Numbered from the stretch's first letter, positions 9,004 to 18,898 are shown. The stretch is DNA of 64,000 nucleotides from Anaerolineae bacterium (GCA_030425205.1 JAUIAP010000003.1:62001-126000); one strand, 5' to 3'. Notes: a model not told the origin generated them from the letters alone. A program made the numbers and translations.

Positions 9004-10800
9004 TTACTCTGCTGGTGGTTTGTTGATCAAGCCCCAGAGGTAATCATAGTATTCGTAAACACCTGTGTTACCAGCATGGTTGGGGTTCTCAACATCGAGG
9101 TTTGCACCAAAGGTCGCGATCACGTCGTTAGCATCAAATGCGCTTCCGTCGTGGAAGGTCACACCTTCACGGAGGGTGCAGACCCACTGTGTCAACTCTT
9201 CATTAGGCGCACATTCGGTTGCCAATGCGGGAACCGCACCGGTGCCACCGATTTCGTACGTGTAGAGTGCTTCTTGCACCTGCTCGCACGCACGCAGTGA
9301 TTCGCCGTCGGTTTCATCTGCACAGAAAAGGCTGATAGGTTCAGCATTTTGCATCCAGACGAACTGACCGCGGTCGCCGGGCGTCATTACGGCGAAGTAC
9401 TCGTTACCGAGTGGGCTAGCGAAGCCGCCTTCAACGTCACCACGATAGGCAACGGCCGAACCACCATGAGCAATTGGCACCATTGGCACCAACTCTTTGA
9501 TCATGTTGTTGGCTTGTTCATAGAGAGGGGCTGCGACCGCTGGGTCGGCAACACTTGCAGCTTCAGCCAGTACTTCGTAGATTTCAGGATGAGCAGCACC
9601 GAACTGTGTGTTCGCCTGTCCAAAGTGGAAGTCCAAGAAGTTGGTTGGATGTGGATAGTCCGCACCCCAGCCGAGCAAATGGAAACCTTCTAAGTTACCT
9701 GCGCTCGATTCTGCGATAAACGCACCTGACTCCATTACCTCAATTGTCGCAACGATGCCGAGATTGTTCTCAAGCTGTGCTTGCAACTCTTGGGCGACGA
9801 GGCCGGGTTCTGGCAAGTAGCTGCGGAAAACGTCACGATAGTAGATGGTCGTCTCGAAACCATCGGGGTAGCCAGCGTCTGCCAACATTTGACGTGCAGC
9901 TTCTGCGTCGAAGTCGTACCATGATTCACCTTCGCAACCGTTTGGAATGGCGCATGGGGTGAAGTGCGAGGCAACTTCTGAACCACCGGGGTAGAAGTTG
10001 TCAACGATACGCTGACGGTCAATACCCATTGCAACCGCTTGACGGACTTGAACGTTGTCAAATGGTGGGAAGGTGTTGGTCATCCCGAAGTAGAAGATGT
10101 TGAGCGCAGGACGCTCGATCAGTTGCAGTGAATCATCGTCAGCAATTGTGTCGAAATCATCTGGGCTGGGGTTGTCGATACCGTCAACTTGACCAGATTG
10201 CAGTTCGAGCAAACGTGCTGCACCTTCAGATGCCCAACGGAAAACGAGCTGATCAGCTACGGCTGGCTCGCCCCAGTAAGCTTCGTTCTTGCTGAAAATG
10301 ATGCTGTCGCCACGGTTCCAAACATCAACTTTGTAGGGGCCTGTGCCAACGGGCGCCTCAAGAATTGCACCAGTGCCACCTGTTTCGTTCAGGTAATCAT
10401 CTGAGAAGATTGCGAATGCGGCAAATGCAATTTTAGCGAGGAACGCTGGGTCTGGGTTACAAAGATCAAAGGTGACTTCGTATTGGCTGGTTGCTTCAAT
10501 ACGCGAAAATGCGCCAGCACAGCTGTCATCAACAACTGGGTCGAGGGCGGCAAACTCCATCATCTCTGGCTCTTCGGTTGCTTCTTCAACCATCGGTTCT
10601 TCCGTTGCGACGGCTTCGCTCACTTGCGTGGCGGCCGATTCAACCTGTTCAACCACAGCCGTTACATCAATGTTGGCATCGGTTGCCAATGCTTCCACTT
10701 GATCGACAGCTTGGTCGATTTGCTCTTGTGTTGCAGCATCGCACGCAATGGCGACCACGGCAAGAACAAGAGCGAAAAAGAGTAATCTTAAATTCTTCAT
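9004..10800 (-). CDS. Peptide-type ABC solute-binding lipoprotein (family 5) with permuted domain order
   Basis: This is a secreted lipoprotein receptor for an Opp-type importer. The signal peptide ends in a lipobox (VAIAC, Cys20), followed by an acidic, Ala/Glu-rich linker to about residue 85. The family-5 domain then starts in its middle (SRIEATSQYEVTFDLCNP). It proceeds through GTGPYKV, the LELQSGQVDGID helix, FDNVQVRQAVAMGIDR and LLGWGADYPHP to the normal C-terminal segment (SPLGNEYFAVM). It continues into what is normally the N-terminal segment: NAEPISLFCADETDGES near 486 and LREGVTFHDGSAFDANDV near 544-561, ending at 598. The order is therefore circularly permuted. GGAGAAG precedes the ATG. 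Confidence 0.9.
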   Translation of the reverse strand: MKNLRLLFFALVLAVVAIACDAATQEQIDQAVDQVEALATDANIDVTAVVEQVESAATQVSEAVATEEPMVEEATEEPEMMEFAALDPVVDDSCAGAFSRIEATSQYEVTFDLCNPDPAFLAKIAFAAFAIFSDDYLNETGGTGAILEAPVGTGPYKVDVWNRGDSIIFSKNEAYWGEPAVADQLVFRWASEGAARLLELQSGQVDGIDNPSPDDFDTIADDDSLQLIERPALNIFYFGMTNTFPPFDNVQVRQAVAMGIDRQRIVDNFYPGGSEVASHFTPCAIPNGCEGESWYDFDAEAARQMLADAGYPDGFETTIYYRDVFRSYLPEPGLVAQELQAQLENNLGIVATIEVMESGAFIAESSAGNLEGFHLLGWGADYPHPTNFLDFHFGQANTQFGAAHPEIYEVLAEAASVADPAVAAPLYEQANNMIKELVPMVPIAHGGSAVAYRGDVEGGFASPLGNEYFAVMTPGDRGQFVWMQNAEPISLFCADETDGESLRACEQVQEALYTYEIGGTGAVPALATECAPNEELTQWVCTLREGVTFHDGSAFDANDVIATFGANLDVENPNHAGNTGVYEYYDYLWGLINKPPAE

Positions 10801-11009
10801 GTTTCTTCTCCAGTATTAGGGTTCGGATTGAAGTTTCCTAGCGTAAAGCCTTGCGACAACATTGTGCTAGGAAGAGAGGGTAAATAGACCAAAAACGGTT
10901 TGGGCATGAAACTATTGTCTCGATTTCGGCCGAAAAGTCAATTACCTGTACCAAAAAACATGACAATATATGTGAATATAGACTCAGTTATTGACGCTAG
11001 AAGGGCGAA

Positions 11010-13133
11010 TTGGCTGCGGGATTCGGCCGAAAGTTGAATGCAGTCACGCTGTTCAGTAGAATCGGCAGGATGTCTCGACGGTGGTTTTGGATCACGTTTA
11101 TTTTATTGGTAGCGGCGTTCTTGCGCCTCTATTTGCTTGCCGATGTGCCGCCGGGTATGACGCATGATGAGGCGGATCATGGGCTGGATGCGTGGGGGGT
11201 TGTGCAGGGAATTCGGCCGATCTATTTCCCCACTGCCTACGGGCGCGAACCCTTTTTTGACTACGCCACCGCCATTCTCATGTCCTTTCTCGGCCCCACC
11301 TTTCTGGCGGGACGCTTAGTTGCGGTCTATTTCGGTCTGATCCTCATTGCCGCTACCTACGCATGGGCCAATCTAGCATTTAATCGCCGGGTCGCCATTT
11401 TGACGGCGGCGGGGATCGCGGTCAACTTTTGGGCAGTGATGACGGCGCGACATGCGTTGCGGTCGGTCGTGATGCCCGCGATGTTGGCGGTGGGGGTGGC
11501 GTTGTTTTGGAAGGGGATGCGATGCAGGTTGCAGGTTGCAAGTTGCAGGGTTTGGATCATTGCGGCGGGGATTGCGGTCGGGGTCTCTTTCTATACTTAT
11601 TTGCCAGCACGGATTACGTGGTTGCTGTTTCCAGCCTTGCTGGGGTATTGGGCGATTTTTGCACGTGGAATGTTGCGTGCACATTGGCGCAAGCCGTTGC
11701 TGGTGATTTTGCTGGCGGGCGTGATCGGTGCGCCGCTGTTTTATCATTTGGCGACAACCGATGCGGAGGCGCGCTTAGGGCAGTTGGATGGCCCAATTGA
11801 TGCGGCGCGGGAAGGAGATTTTAGTCGGCTGTGGGACAACATACAGAGCGGCGCGAAAATTTTGACGGTGCGGGGGGAGGATGGGCCGATTTCGTTGCGC
11901 TATAACTTGCCGGGTCGGCCGCTGCTGACCCCTATCGTCGGGATTCTTTTCTATCTTGGCTTACTCATCGCGCTAAGAGACGCGATTTTTTCAAAAAATG
12001 GCGACACTGGCACATCAGCAGCCTTTGCGCTGATGTGGCTCATCGCGGGTCTGGCTCCGTCGCTGATCACGGGTGCGGACGCAAGCACAACGCGGGCGAT
12101 TGCCATGCAGCCCGTTTTGTTTTTATTCCCTGCGCTGGCTCTCGATTGGATCTTTAAGATGCTGCTCACGTTGCGTGACCGTGCGGCACAAAACGCCGAC
12201 ACGCCTGCCGACAGGGACGCGCGTTTTACACGCAACGGGTCAATCCTAACTGCGATTTTGCTGTTCAGTTGGGTAGGCGCAGATACAGCTCAGGCCTATT
12301 TTGTCGAGTGGGCGAACTTGCCCGATGTGCGCGTGCAGTATGAGACGACGCGGGTGACGGCAATCGAGTGGCTGAATGAGCATCCAGCGCAAGTTGCCGC
12401 GATCTCTTCGCCACGCCCTGACCGTTTTCATGATCCGTCAACGGCGTTGATGTTTGCGGATGATGTGGCGCGGCTGCGCTGGTTTAATGGCGCGGGCAGT
12501 CTGCTGCTACCCGATGAAACGGCGAGCTATTTGGTGTTGTCAGGATGGGCAGCGTTACATCCCGCACTGGCTGATTTTATCGATACAAGCGCAGTCGCTG
12601 AGATTGAGATGCGGGAAGATGATTTGGATCGGCCGATTACCATCTACGACCTCCCCACCCAACAGCTTGCCCAATCTATTCAAACAAAATTTGCGGCCAT
12701 TGAACCTGTCACCTTTGACGACAAGATGCGACTGCTCGGCTATCAGCTACTTGAAGATGCGGCAGCAACACCATTGCCCTGCGTGGCCGAATGGCAGCTT
12801 GACCCAGCACGTCAGACCGTGCTCGTCTTAACCTTATGGGAAACAATCGCACCTGTTGAAGGGATCAAGCTATTCACGCATATCACCAATGACGCGACGC
12901 AAGCACCTGCGGCGGGGTATGATTGTCTGGACGTGCCGAGCTACTATTGGCATGCGGGTGATAAATTTGTGCAGGTACATCAGGTGCAGTTGCCACCTGA
13001 CTTGCGCGGCGAATTTGAAGTCCGCATCGGTGCATATACGCAACCCGAACCCAACCAATTTCAACGCCTCATTGCTGAGCGTAACGGCTCGGAGATCGGG
13101 GATACAATTTTATTGACAACAATTGATAGGTGA
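11010..13133 (+). CDS. Polytopic GT39/ArnT-like glycosyltransferase (paralogue 1)
   Basis: This is an integral membrane enzyme of the PMT/ArnT superfamily, expected to move a sugar from a polyprenyl-phosphate donor outside the membrane. The N-terminus has one membrane helix and then RLYLLADVPPGMTHDEADHG, where the Asp-Glu pair matches the catalytic acid position of the family. About ten hydrophobic segments follow to residue 430, then a soluble C-terminal domain. The TTG at 11010 opens the frame, but the ATG at 11070 (MSRRWFWITF) directly before the first helix is the likelier start. A tandem of GCAGGTT-like heptamers sits inside the gene near 11522. It is followed by paralogue 2. Confidence 0.85.
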   Translation: MAAGFGRKLNAVTLFSRIGRMSRRWFWITFILLVAAFLRLYLLADVPPGMTHDEADHGLDAWGVVQGIRPIYFPTAYGREPFFDYATAILMSFLGPTFLAGRLVAVYFGLILIAATYAWANLAFNRRVAILTAAGIAVNFWAVMTARHALRSVVMPAMLAVGVALFWKGMRCRLQVASCRVWIIAAGIAVGVSFYTYLPARITWLLFPALLGYWAIFARGMLRAHWRKPLLVILLAGVIGAPLFYHLATTDAEARLGQLDGPIDAAREGDFSRLWDNIQSGAKILTVRGEDGPISLRYNLPGRPLLTPIVGILFYLGLLIALRDAIFSKNGDTGTSAAFALMWLIAGLAPSLITGADASTTRAIAMQPVLFLFPALALDWIFKMLLTLRDRAAQNADTPADRDARFTRNGSILTAILLFSWVGADTAQAYFVEWANLPDVRVQYETTRVTAIEWLNEHPAQVAAISSPRPDRFHDPSTALMFADDVARLRWFNGAGSLLLPDETASYLVLSGWAALHPALADFIDTSAVAEIEMREDDLDRPITIYDLPTQQLAQSIQTKFAAIEPVTFDDKMRLLGYQLLEDAAATPLPCVAEWQLDPARQTVLVLTLWETIAPVEGIKLFTHITNDATQAPAAGYDCLDVPSYYWHAGDKFVQVHQVQLPPDLRGEFEVRIGAYTQPEPNQFQRLIAERNGSEIGDTILLTTIDR

Positions 13134-13184
13134 AACGTCAACCGTAAAAGTCTCAATCCTTGCTGACCGTTCACCGTCCACTTC

Positions 13185-15134
13185 ATGAAACGCCATCACA
13201 TAATTCTTCTCGCGATCACACTGCTGGCACTCTTCCTGCGCGTCTATCGCCTAAACGACGTGCCGCCCGGTTTTCGGGTTGATGAGTTGAGCAACGGCTT
13301 TGTCGTGTCACAACACGTTTTGGATGGTGAGTATCGCTTTTTCTTTAGCGATGCGTCGGGGCATGAAGGCTTGTGGCATCTGTTGCAAGCGGGATTTTTG
13401 GCTGTTTTCGGCCGAACGCCCTTCGGAATGCGCGGCATTAACATCTTGCTGGGCACGCTGACTGTTCCACTAACCTACCTAGTTGGCAAGGCATTGTTTG
13501 ATCGGCGCGTTGGCCTGCTCGCGGCCGCAACGTTGGCAGTTAGCTTTTGGTCACTGATGTATTCACGCACGGGGATTCGACATGTGTCGAGTGTGGTGTT
13601 TTTGCTGGGGGCGTTTTATTGGTTTTGCGTGGGCGTGAACGCTGACGTTAAGTTAGGAGCGTTGCAGAGGCGTGCATGGATAGTTGCGGGGATATTGATG
13701 GGGATCGGGCTGCATACCTATTTTGCGGCGTGGGTGATGGTGGCAGTTTTAGGCGCGGCGGTTGGGTTTCTGTTCTTGTTTAAGCGTAAGCGGTTAGAGG
13801 GGGATTTGGGCGGGATTGCCCTGCTGTTTGGGATTGCAGGCGTGCTGGCAGTGCCGATTGTGTGGGGGATTGCGACGATGCCCAAGGCTGAGGAAGAAGG
13901 GCGCATTAGTGTTGTGGCGGGGCCAATTCGAGCGGCGCAGGAAGGTGACTTTTCAGTGATCTGGGAGCATGTCGTCAAAACGGTGACGATGGTTCACGCA
14001 CAAGGGGATGAAGAGTATCTGTACAATGTGCCGTTTCGGCCGATTTTCGCACCTCCAATCGCCCTCCTATTTTGGCTCGGCGTTCTCATCTCACTGTTTC
14101 AACTAATACGCTACCGTTCGTTTCCCCACGCCTTTTTACTGATCTGGTGGCTCGGCGGATTAAGTCCTGCCTTTATCAGCGTGCCCGCCGCCTCATTTGG
14201 GCACACAATTGCTGCACAGCCAGCCGTATTTATCCTCTTGGCGTTGCCGCTATTCACGGCATCTGACTATGCGAAAACAGGAGTCGCTGATCGGGAGAAT
14301 GGTGACAAACACTTAGCTCCCTCCCCCCTACTCTATTCGCCCTACCTCCTACTCTTCATCGGCGCATTTCTCGTTTTTGCGATTGGCAGACGTGACCATT
14401 ATGGCTATTTTGTTGAGTGGCCGCGTCTGGGATTTGTGCGCTTTTTGTACCATGAACCCCAGAAGGCCGTGGGCGAACTGTTACAAAGTGAGCCAGACTT
14501 TACAGATTTTGGGATGGCGGGTGTGTTGAATGAACGTTGGGAACAAGTCGCTTTTGGGATGTATGCGCCAGAGGGGGTGCGAGCGCGCTGGTTTTCGGCC
14601 GATCGCGCCATTCTGCTCAATCCACCCGTTAGCTTCACCGATTTTCCCACGACAGGAATTTTTGCCGACCTATATGAACCATCGGCTGGCAACGTCAGCG
14701 CATACTCACTACGCGAAGTCAATCCACCGCCGTTGCCCAGTAATGATCTCGTCTGTTTTGTCAATGGCTTGTGCCTTGAAGCGTTCAGCTACACCGCGCC
14801 GCAACTCAATTTGACATGGCGCGTGGCAGAGCCTTTAACGTTGCCACCAAATCCACTCAACAGCTTCCCGCCTAAACCAAATGCCTATGCTGGTGCACGG
14901 CTTACCGTGTTTGCACAATTGTGGAATGCAGAGGGGACGTTTTTGACGGGAGATGATGGGCTATGGGTTGACCCAATGACGCTGTATGAGGGGGATCGAT
15001 TTATGCAGCAACATCTGTTGATTCCCCCCGATGAGACGGCCACCCAGATCGGGGTCGGCCTTTACGATCCGATGACGGGGGAGCGGATCTTAACGATTGA
15101 GGGGCAAGACACATTTGCGATGCCGTTGCCTTAA
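13185..15134 (+). CDS. Polytopic GT39/ArnT-like glycosyltransferase (paralogue 2)
   Basis: This 649-residue membrane protein is clearly related to the upstream gene. It starts with a hydrophobic helix followed by RVYRLNDVPPGFRVDELSNG, which aligns with RLYLLADVPPGMTHDEADHG of paralogue 1 and keeps the Asp-Glu pair. Multiple transmembrane segments follow, among them the shared pattern RRVGLLAAATLAVSFWSLMY. The C-terminal 200 residues are soluble and presumably extracytoplasmic. The gap to the upstream gene is 51 bases, so the pair is probably one operon from a tandem duplication. Donor and acceptor are unknown. Confidence 0.85.
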   Translation: MKRHHIILLAITLLALFLRVYRLNDVPPGFRVDELSNGFVVSQHVLDGEYRFFFSDASGHEGLWHLLQAGFLAVFGRTPFGMRGINILLGTLTVPLTYLVGKALFDRRVGLLAAATLAVSFWSLMYSRTGIRHVSSVVFLLGAFYWFCVGVNADVKLGALQRRAWIVAGILMGIGLHTYFAAWVMVAVLGAAVGFLFLFKRKRLEGDLGGIALLFGIAGVLAVPIVWGIATMPKAEEEGRISVVAGPIRAAQEGDFSVIWEHVVKTVTMVHAQGDEEYLYNVPFRPIFAPPIALLFWLGVLISLFQLIRYRSFPHAFLLIWWLGGLSPAFISVPAASFGHTIAAQPAVFILLALPLFTASDYAKTGVADRENGDKHLAPSPLLYSPYLLLFIGAFLVFAIGRRDHYGYFVEWPRLGFVRFLYHEPQKAVGELLQSEPDFTDFGMAGVLNERWEQVAFGMYAPEGVRARWFSADRAILLNPPVSFTDFPTTGIFADLYEPSAGNVSAYSLREVNPPPLPSNDLVCFVNGLCLEAFSYTAPQLNLTWRVAEPLTLPPNPLNSFPPKPNAYAGARLTVFAQLWNAEGTFLTGDDGLWVDPMTLYEGDRFMQQHLLIPPDETATQIGVGLYDPMTGERILTIEGQDTFAMPLP

Positions 15135-15146
15135 TGCGTTGTCGGC

Positions 15147-15986
15147 TCAGAACGGCACGGTTTTCCCGTCTGTAAGTGCTTGCCACCATTGGCGCAAGAA
15201 GTCGATGGCTTCAACAAAGTGGGGCGCGGGGAGCGAGCGGTAATCGGGGATTTCAAAGCGACGATGCAGTTCACCATAAACACCACCAAACTCGTTGCGA
15301 CCTGAACGCCGACTCATTTCGAGCGCGATCTGCTTCACCGCTTGGGCAATCTGCACCGCTTGGGCGTTGGTGATATACCGACTATCGTCGCCGCGATCGG
15401 CTTCAAGGATTTGGATCCGATCTTCATGATTGAGGAGCTGACTTTCGGCCGATTCCAAGCGCGCCTTGATCATCAACTGCTCGCGCGCCATGTTCGCAAT
15501 CGCCATCGCTTGTCGATAGGCAATTGCGGTCGGGTCGTCCCCAGCGAGTAGTGTGTCGATGACGGGATCGGGCGCGGCAGTGACGGCGTTGCGTCCGAAT
15601 GCCTCGTACAAGACATGGTACACATCCCGCTGATATTGCATCAACTTGGGCCGAATCTCTTCTTTTACCCGATTGACATTGATACCAAAAATCCAGCCAT
15701 TGATGTAATCGAGCGGCAAGCACAGCATGTTGGTAGAGTTGGGTCGGCGACTATCCTCTGATGTCTGTGAACTTAAGTTCACGGACATCGTAACAGAGAT
15801 AGAAGACAACACGGGGTCATTCCGCAGCTTGCGGGCTTGACCCGTCAACGAAATACCGAGCTGGTCACAAATCGGCCGAATTGGCACATAAACCGTCCCA
15901 TCTTCAACCTTTACCGCGATCACTTGGTCATCGTAAAAACCAATTTCACGTTGTTCAACAACCGTTAGCTGTTTTTTATCGCTCAT
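15147..15986 (-). CDS. Phage antirepressor-like protein (P22_AR_N plus ORF6C-like)
   Basis: The N-terminal 115 residues match the phage antirepressor N-domain pattern: YVPIRPICDQLGISL, LPLDYINGWIFGIN and RVKEEIRPKLMQYQRDVYHV. A coiled helical middle precedes a C-terminal ORF6C-like region (YITNAQAVQIAQAVKQIA and FEIPDYRSLPAPHFVEAIDF). In phages such proteins inactivate repressors or bind DNA. Here it stands alone among chromosomal genes, so it is probably a domesticated or stranded prophage gene. The ATG at 15986 (MSDKKQL) is preferred over an upstream TTG at 16004. A HIP-like palindrome lies inside it in frame. Confidence 0.85.
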   Translation of the reverse strand: MSDKKQLTVVEQREIGFYDDQVIAVKVEDGTVYVPIRPICDQLGISLTGQARKLRNDPVLSSISVTMSVNLSSQTSEDSRRPNSTNMLCLPLDYINGWIFGINVNRVKEEIRPKLMQYQRDVYHVLYEAFGRNAVTAAPDPVIDTLLAGDDPTAIAYRQAMAIANMAREQLMIKARLESAESQLLNHEDRIQILEADRGDDSRYITNAQAVQIAQAVKQIALEMSRRSGRNEFGGVYGELHRRFEIPDYRSLPAPHFVEAIDFLRQWWQALTDGKTVPF

Positions 15987-16057
15987 AATTTCATCATAGC
16001 CCAACGCTGCCCAAAGTGCATTAGCTTTTCGCTGCTGATTTCAGGTGCTACTACCAC

Positions 16058-16747
16058 TTACTTTTTTGTCCGATTGAGCAAAAATCGGCCGACTAACAGA
16101 CAGACAACGCCCAGCCCAAATGTCCCCCCAACGATAAATGTACCGACATCTTGCCACAGCCTTTCAGGAAATAGCCGAATCAGCGAATCCGTATAATAAA
16201 ACGTCCAAGAGCCTTCGGGGAACAGCAGTTCATGAAATTGGACAAAAAATGTGTTCCATGCAGCCGCCATGAACAGGCCAATGCCCACCAATATGGCAAG
16301 CGTCGCCCAGCCACCATTGCGGATGGCACGATAGGCGGTTGGCTCCGTTTCACTGCGGTAGAGCAGCAGCGTCGTGCCAGCGACAGCGATAATTGCCAGC
16401 ACCCAACCCCCGCGTCGAATGCGGTCTGTCAGGTGTTTGACGTCGATCATGTGGCTAATTTCGCGCTCATTGTAAAGTGGCTCATCACTACCGGGCATCC
16501 GCTGTTCTTCGAGCAGGTAGATACTATTTTCGGCAGAATCGCGCACCGACAGATATTGCACCGCCACCAGCGCAAGTTCGAGCCGCTCCGCTTGTTCCCA
16601 GCCAAACTCATCAGGCGCAACGCGATTGTTGTACTCAAATTCAGGCAGCCAATCACCGATGACTGTTCCAATGACAAAGGAGGCAAGTGCGAACGGAATA
16701 CAAAGGGTGATGACCCATTTAAGAATATTTGCTGTTTTTTGTGACAT
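16058..16747 (-). CDS. DUF1461/TIGR01906 integral membrane protein (Lit-like family)
   Basis: The 229-residue protein has four membrane segments: near residues 10-30, 112-132, 147-167 and 203-225. The second extracytoplasmic region carries SHMIDVKHL, and before the last helix lies FFVQFHELLFPEGSW followed by LIRLFPERLW. This matches the TIGR01906/DUF1461 family, in which conserved His residues are essential in Lit, the lipoprotein intramolecular transacylase of Firmicutes. Whether this member has that activity is unknown. It lies alone between the antirepressor-like gene and a glycosyltransferase. Confidence 0.75.
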   Translation of the reverse strand: MSQKTANILKWVITLCIPFALASFVIGTVIGDWLPEFEYNNRVAPDEFGWEQAERLELALVAVQYLSVRDSAENSIYLLEEQRMPGSDEPLYNEREISHMIDVKHLTDRIRRGGWVLAIIAVAGTTLLLYRSETEPTAYRAIRNGGWATLAILVGIGLFMAAAWNTFFVQFHELLFPEGSWTFYYTDSLIRLFPERLWQDVGTFIVGGTFGLGVVCLLVGRFLLNRTKK

Positions 16748-16797
16748 AGTTATTACGATTGTCGCATGACGCGATTGATATTGTAGCAGGAATTTTA

Positions 16798-18822
16798 TTA
16801 CTGATCGGTGAGGATACGGGTGAGTTCTTCGGCCGAAAATCCCTCAACATTTTGAAAGATCATCACCATCGACTGATCATAAAGTATAAAGCTCTCATCG
16901 ACGCGACCGAGCGTCACACCGCCTAGCCCGTCCAAAAAGCGACGCACCATTCGCGGTGGACGCACGCCGGGCCAGCCAAAAAAGTCAGGTTTCAAGTGAA
17001 AATCGCCAAGATGTGGAAAGCGCGCTGTGACAAAGACGGGTTCAAAACCCAGTTCGCCGTCAAACAGCGGCTGATAAAATTGGGATGAGAGCGGGTATAG
17101 ATCGGGTAGGCGTGGCACAACCCCATAGACACGATTGGAGTCAATGATTAGATAGTCACTGTCGACAACGCGATTTAGGTTCTCAGCAAGTTTTCGCTCA
17201 CTATCGGCGACATAAAGCGTCCCATCCCGCAACTGATTGATGCCCGAAAGCCATGTCAGTTCGTTAAATTGATAATCAAATCTGCTGGCTGAATAGACCG
17301 TGTCCTCTTCAATCAACATACTCGGCAAGCGATCGCCCCACTTTTCTGTCGCAATAGTGCTGCGCTGTGGCACATTCGCATAGATCCACTCAGAGGCGGT
17401 GATCCATGGATGGGGTTGCTGATAGATGGCGACAAATGCCAGCGCATACAGTCCCGTTGCGATCAGCGTCAATCCAAGCACCGTCTGCCTGAGACGCCGC
17501 CAGCGCACCGCCAACACAACCGCCGCCGCATAAAGCATCAAAAATGGCGTGAGTGGCAGCAGATAGCGCATAAATTTAACAAAAAAGCCGCCCGTCAATG
17601 CAAAAAATGGCACACACCACGCCAATACAACCCATTGAACCTGCGCCTTCTGTCGCAATAGCGGCTTGCCCTCTAAGCGAATTGACCGCCAATTCATCGC
17701 GCGCAGTGCGCTGATAATCGCCCATGCAAAGCCGAGCAACGCCACCGTCCCCAACAGAAAACCCATTCCCCAGCGCAACTGCATTTCAGCAAAGTAGAAG
17801 TAAGGTTGCGTGCCAATATATTGACGCACAAACGGAAATGCCGTGCTGCCACCGACCATTTCACGTTGGGCCGCGACGTTGTAGAGATAGCAGGAGCCCC
17901 AATTGATTTCGGGGATGTTAATGCCAAGCAGCTCGGTCGCGGGGGTGATCGCCTCACAAGACCAGTCGAGGAGCGCAAATGGATTAGAGAGGGCAAATGT
18001 AGCCAGCGTCGTCAATCCTAAACCGACAAACGAACGCAACGCCAGCAAGCGGCGACTTGCCTGACTCAGCAGCCGACCACGTGCCCACCACCACGCTTGC
18101 AAGAGCGGAAAGGCGAGCAGAACCGCACTAAACTTCGAGCCAATCGCCAAGCCACACAGAATCGCCGCGAACGAGATGCGCCACGTCGAATTCTTCTGCA
18201 CCGCGAGAACCATGTTGTAGAGTGCCGCGACGACGAAAAAGGTCATATACACATCGACCGTAAAAAAATGGGACTGCTGGATGTGCATGACGTTAAGGGC
18301 AAGAAATGCGGCAGCGAGGATACCGACCTTTTCATTAAACAAGGCGCGTCCCAGCAAAAAGAGCGCAAGCACAGTCGCCACATCGACGAGTGCAGTCAAC
18401 GCACGACCGACAACGGTAATGCGATCAAATTCGCCAAAGGTGAATGAACTATCGGCCGATTGGCATGTCACGGGGAATTCGTCAAATAGCTGCGGCGCAA
18501 CTTGCTCAACGATGCGCGTCGCCATTACGCCAAGATAGAGCGGCAAATGCCCGTAGGCAAATTCGCGCTGTGCATCTTGTAAGTTGACGATGCATGGGTT
18601 TTCATTATTGGCGGGCCAATAGTAGGGGTTAAACGTCGATTTTTGGGGATCGAGTGCGGTGCGAAGCGTTACGGGGGCTTCTATTGAAGTGGCTACCCAT
18701 GCAATGTAGCGTTCATCGGGATGATAGTGCTCATACTGATCCCACCCATTGCCCGTGAGACGCAGTGCGCCCGCGATGATCAAAATCGGAAAAAGGAGAA
18801 CTGTCCACCAATTTTTTGGCAT
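16798..18822 (-). CDS. Polytopic glycosyltransferase, PMT/GT39-like
   Basis: This 674-residue membrane protein starts with a signal-anchor helix, followed by WDQYEHYHPDERYIAWV, where the HPDE acidic pair fits the catalytic position of the PMT/ArnT superfamily. About ten further membrane helices run to residue 475, then a soluble C-terminal region rich in Tyr and Phe. It is not close in sequence to the two tandem paralogues at 11-15 kb, so it is a separate lineage with a similar topology. The likely role is transfer of sugar from a lipid-linked donor at the outer membrane face. It is the downstream neighbour of the PHAX-like gene, beyond a terminator. Confidence 0.82.
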   Translation of the reverse strand: MPKNWWTVLLFPILIIAGALRLTGNGWDQYEHYHPDERYIAWVATSIEAPVTLRTALDPQKSTFNPYYWPANNENPCIVNLQDAQREFAYGHLPLYLGVMATRIVEQVAPQLFDEFPVTCQSADSSFTFGEFDRITVVGRALTALVDVATVLALFLLGRALFNEKVGILAAAFLALNVMHIQQSHFFTVDVYMTFFVVAALYNMVLAVQKNSTWRISFAAILCGLAIGSKFSAVLLAFPLLQAWWWARGRLLSQASRRLLALRSFVGLGLTTLATFALSNPFALLDWSCEAITPATELLGINIPEINWGSCYLYNVAAQREMVGGSTAFPFVRQYIGTQPYFYFAEMQLRWGMGFLLGTVALLGFAWAIISALRAMNWRSIRLEGKPLLRQKAQVQWVVLAWCVPFFALTGGFFVKFMRYLLPLTPFLMLYAAAVVLAVRWRRLRQTVLGLTLIATGLYALAFVAIYQQPHPWITASEWIYANVPQRSTIATEKWGDRLPSMLIEEDTVYSASRFDYQFNELTWLSGINQLRDGTLYVADSERKLAENLNRVVDSDYLIIDSNRVYGVVPRLPDLYPLSSQFYQPLFDGELGFEPVFVTARFPHLGDFHLKPDFFGWPGVRPPRMVRRFLDGLGGVTLGRVDESFILYDQSMVMIFQNVEGFSAEELTRILTDQ

Positions 18823-18851
18823 AGGGGATTGTATGTCAATTTAGGAGCGGG

Positions 18852-18898
18852 AAACAAAAAATGCCAACCTGCCACTAAAATTAAGTAGCAGATTGGCA
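18852..18898 (-). terminator. Intrinsic terminator after the PHAX-like gene
   Basis: On the minus strand, TGCCAATCTGCTAC and GTGGCAGGTTGGCA form a nearly perfect stem around TTAATTTTA, followed by TTTTTTGTTT. It lies 24 bases past the stop codon at 18922. Confidence 0.93.

Noticed and set aside
6714-10925. A 4.2-kb stretch over opp and the binding protein, and 2.8 kb at 35.9-38.7 kb, without an exact TCGGCCGA, taken as signs of foreign DNA
   Set aside because: With about 76 copies at a mean of 0.84 kb, gaps near 3-4 kb are expected once or a few times by chance. Near matches such as ACGGCCGAAC and GCGGCCGATT are present in the opp gap.
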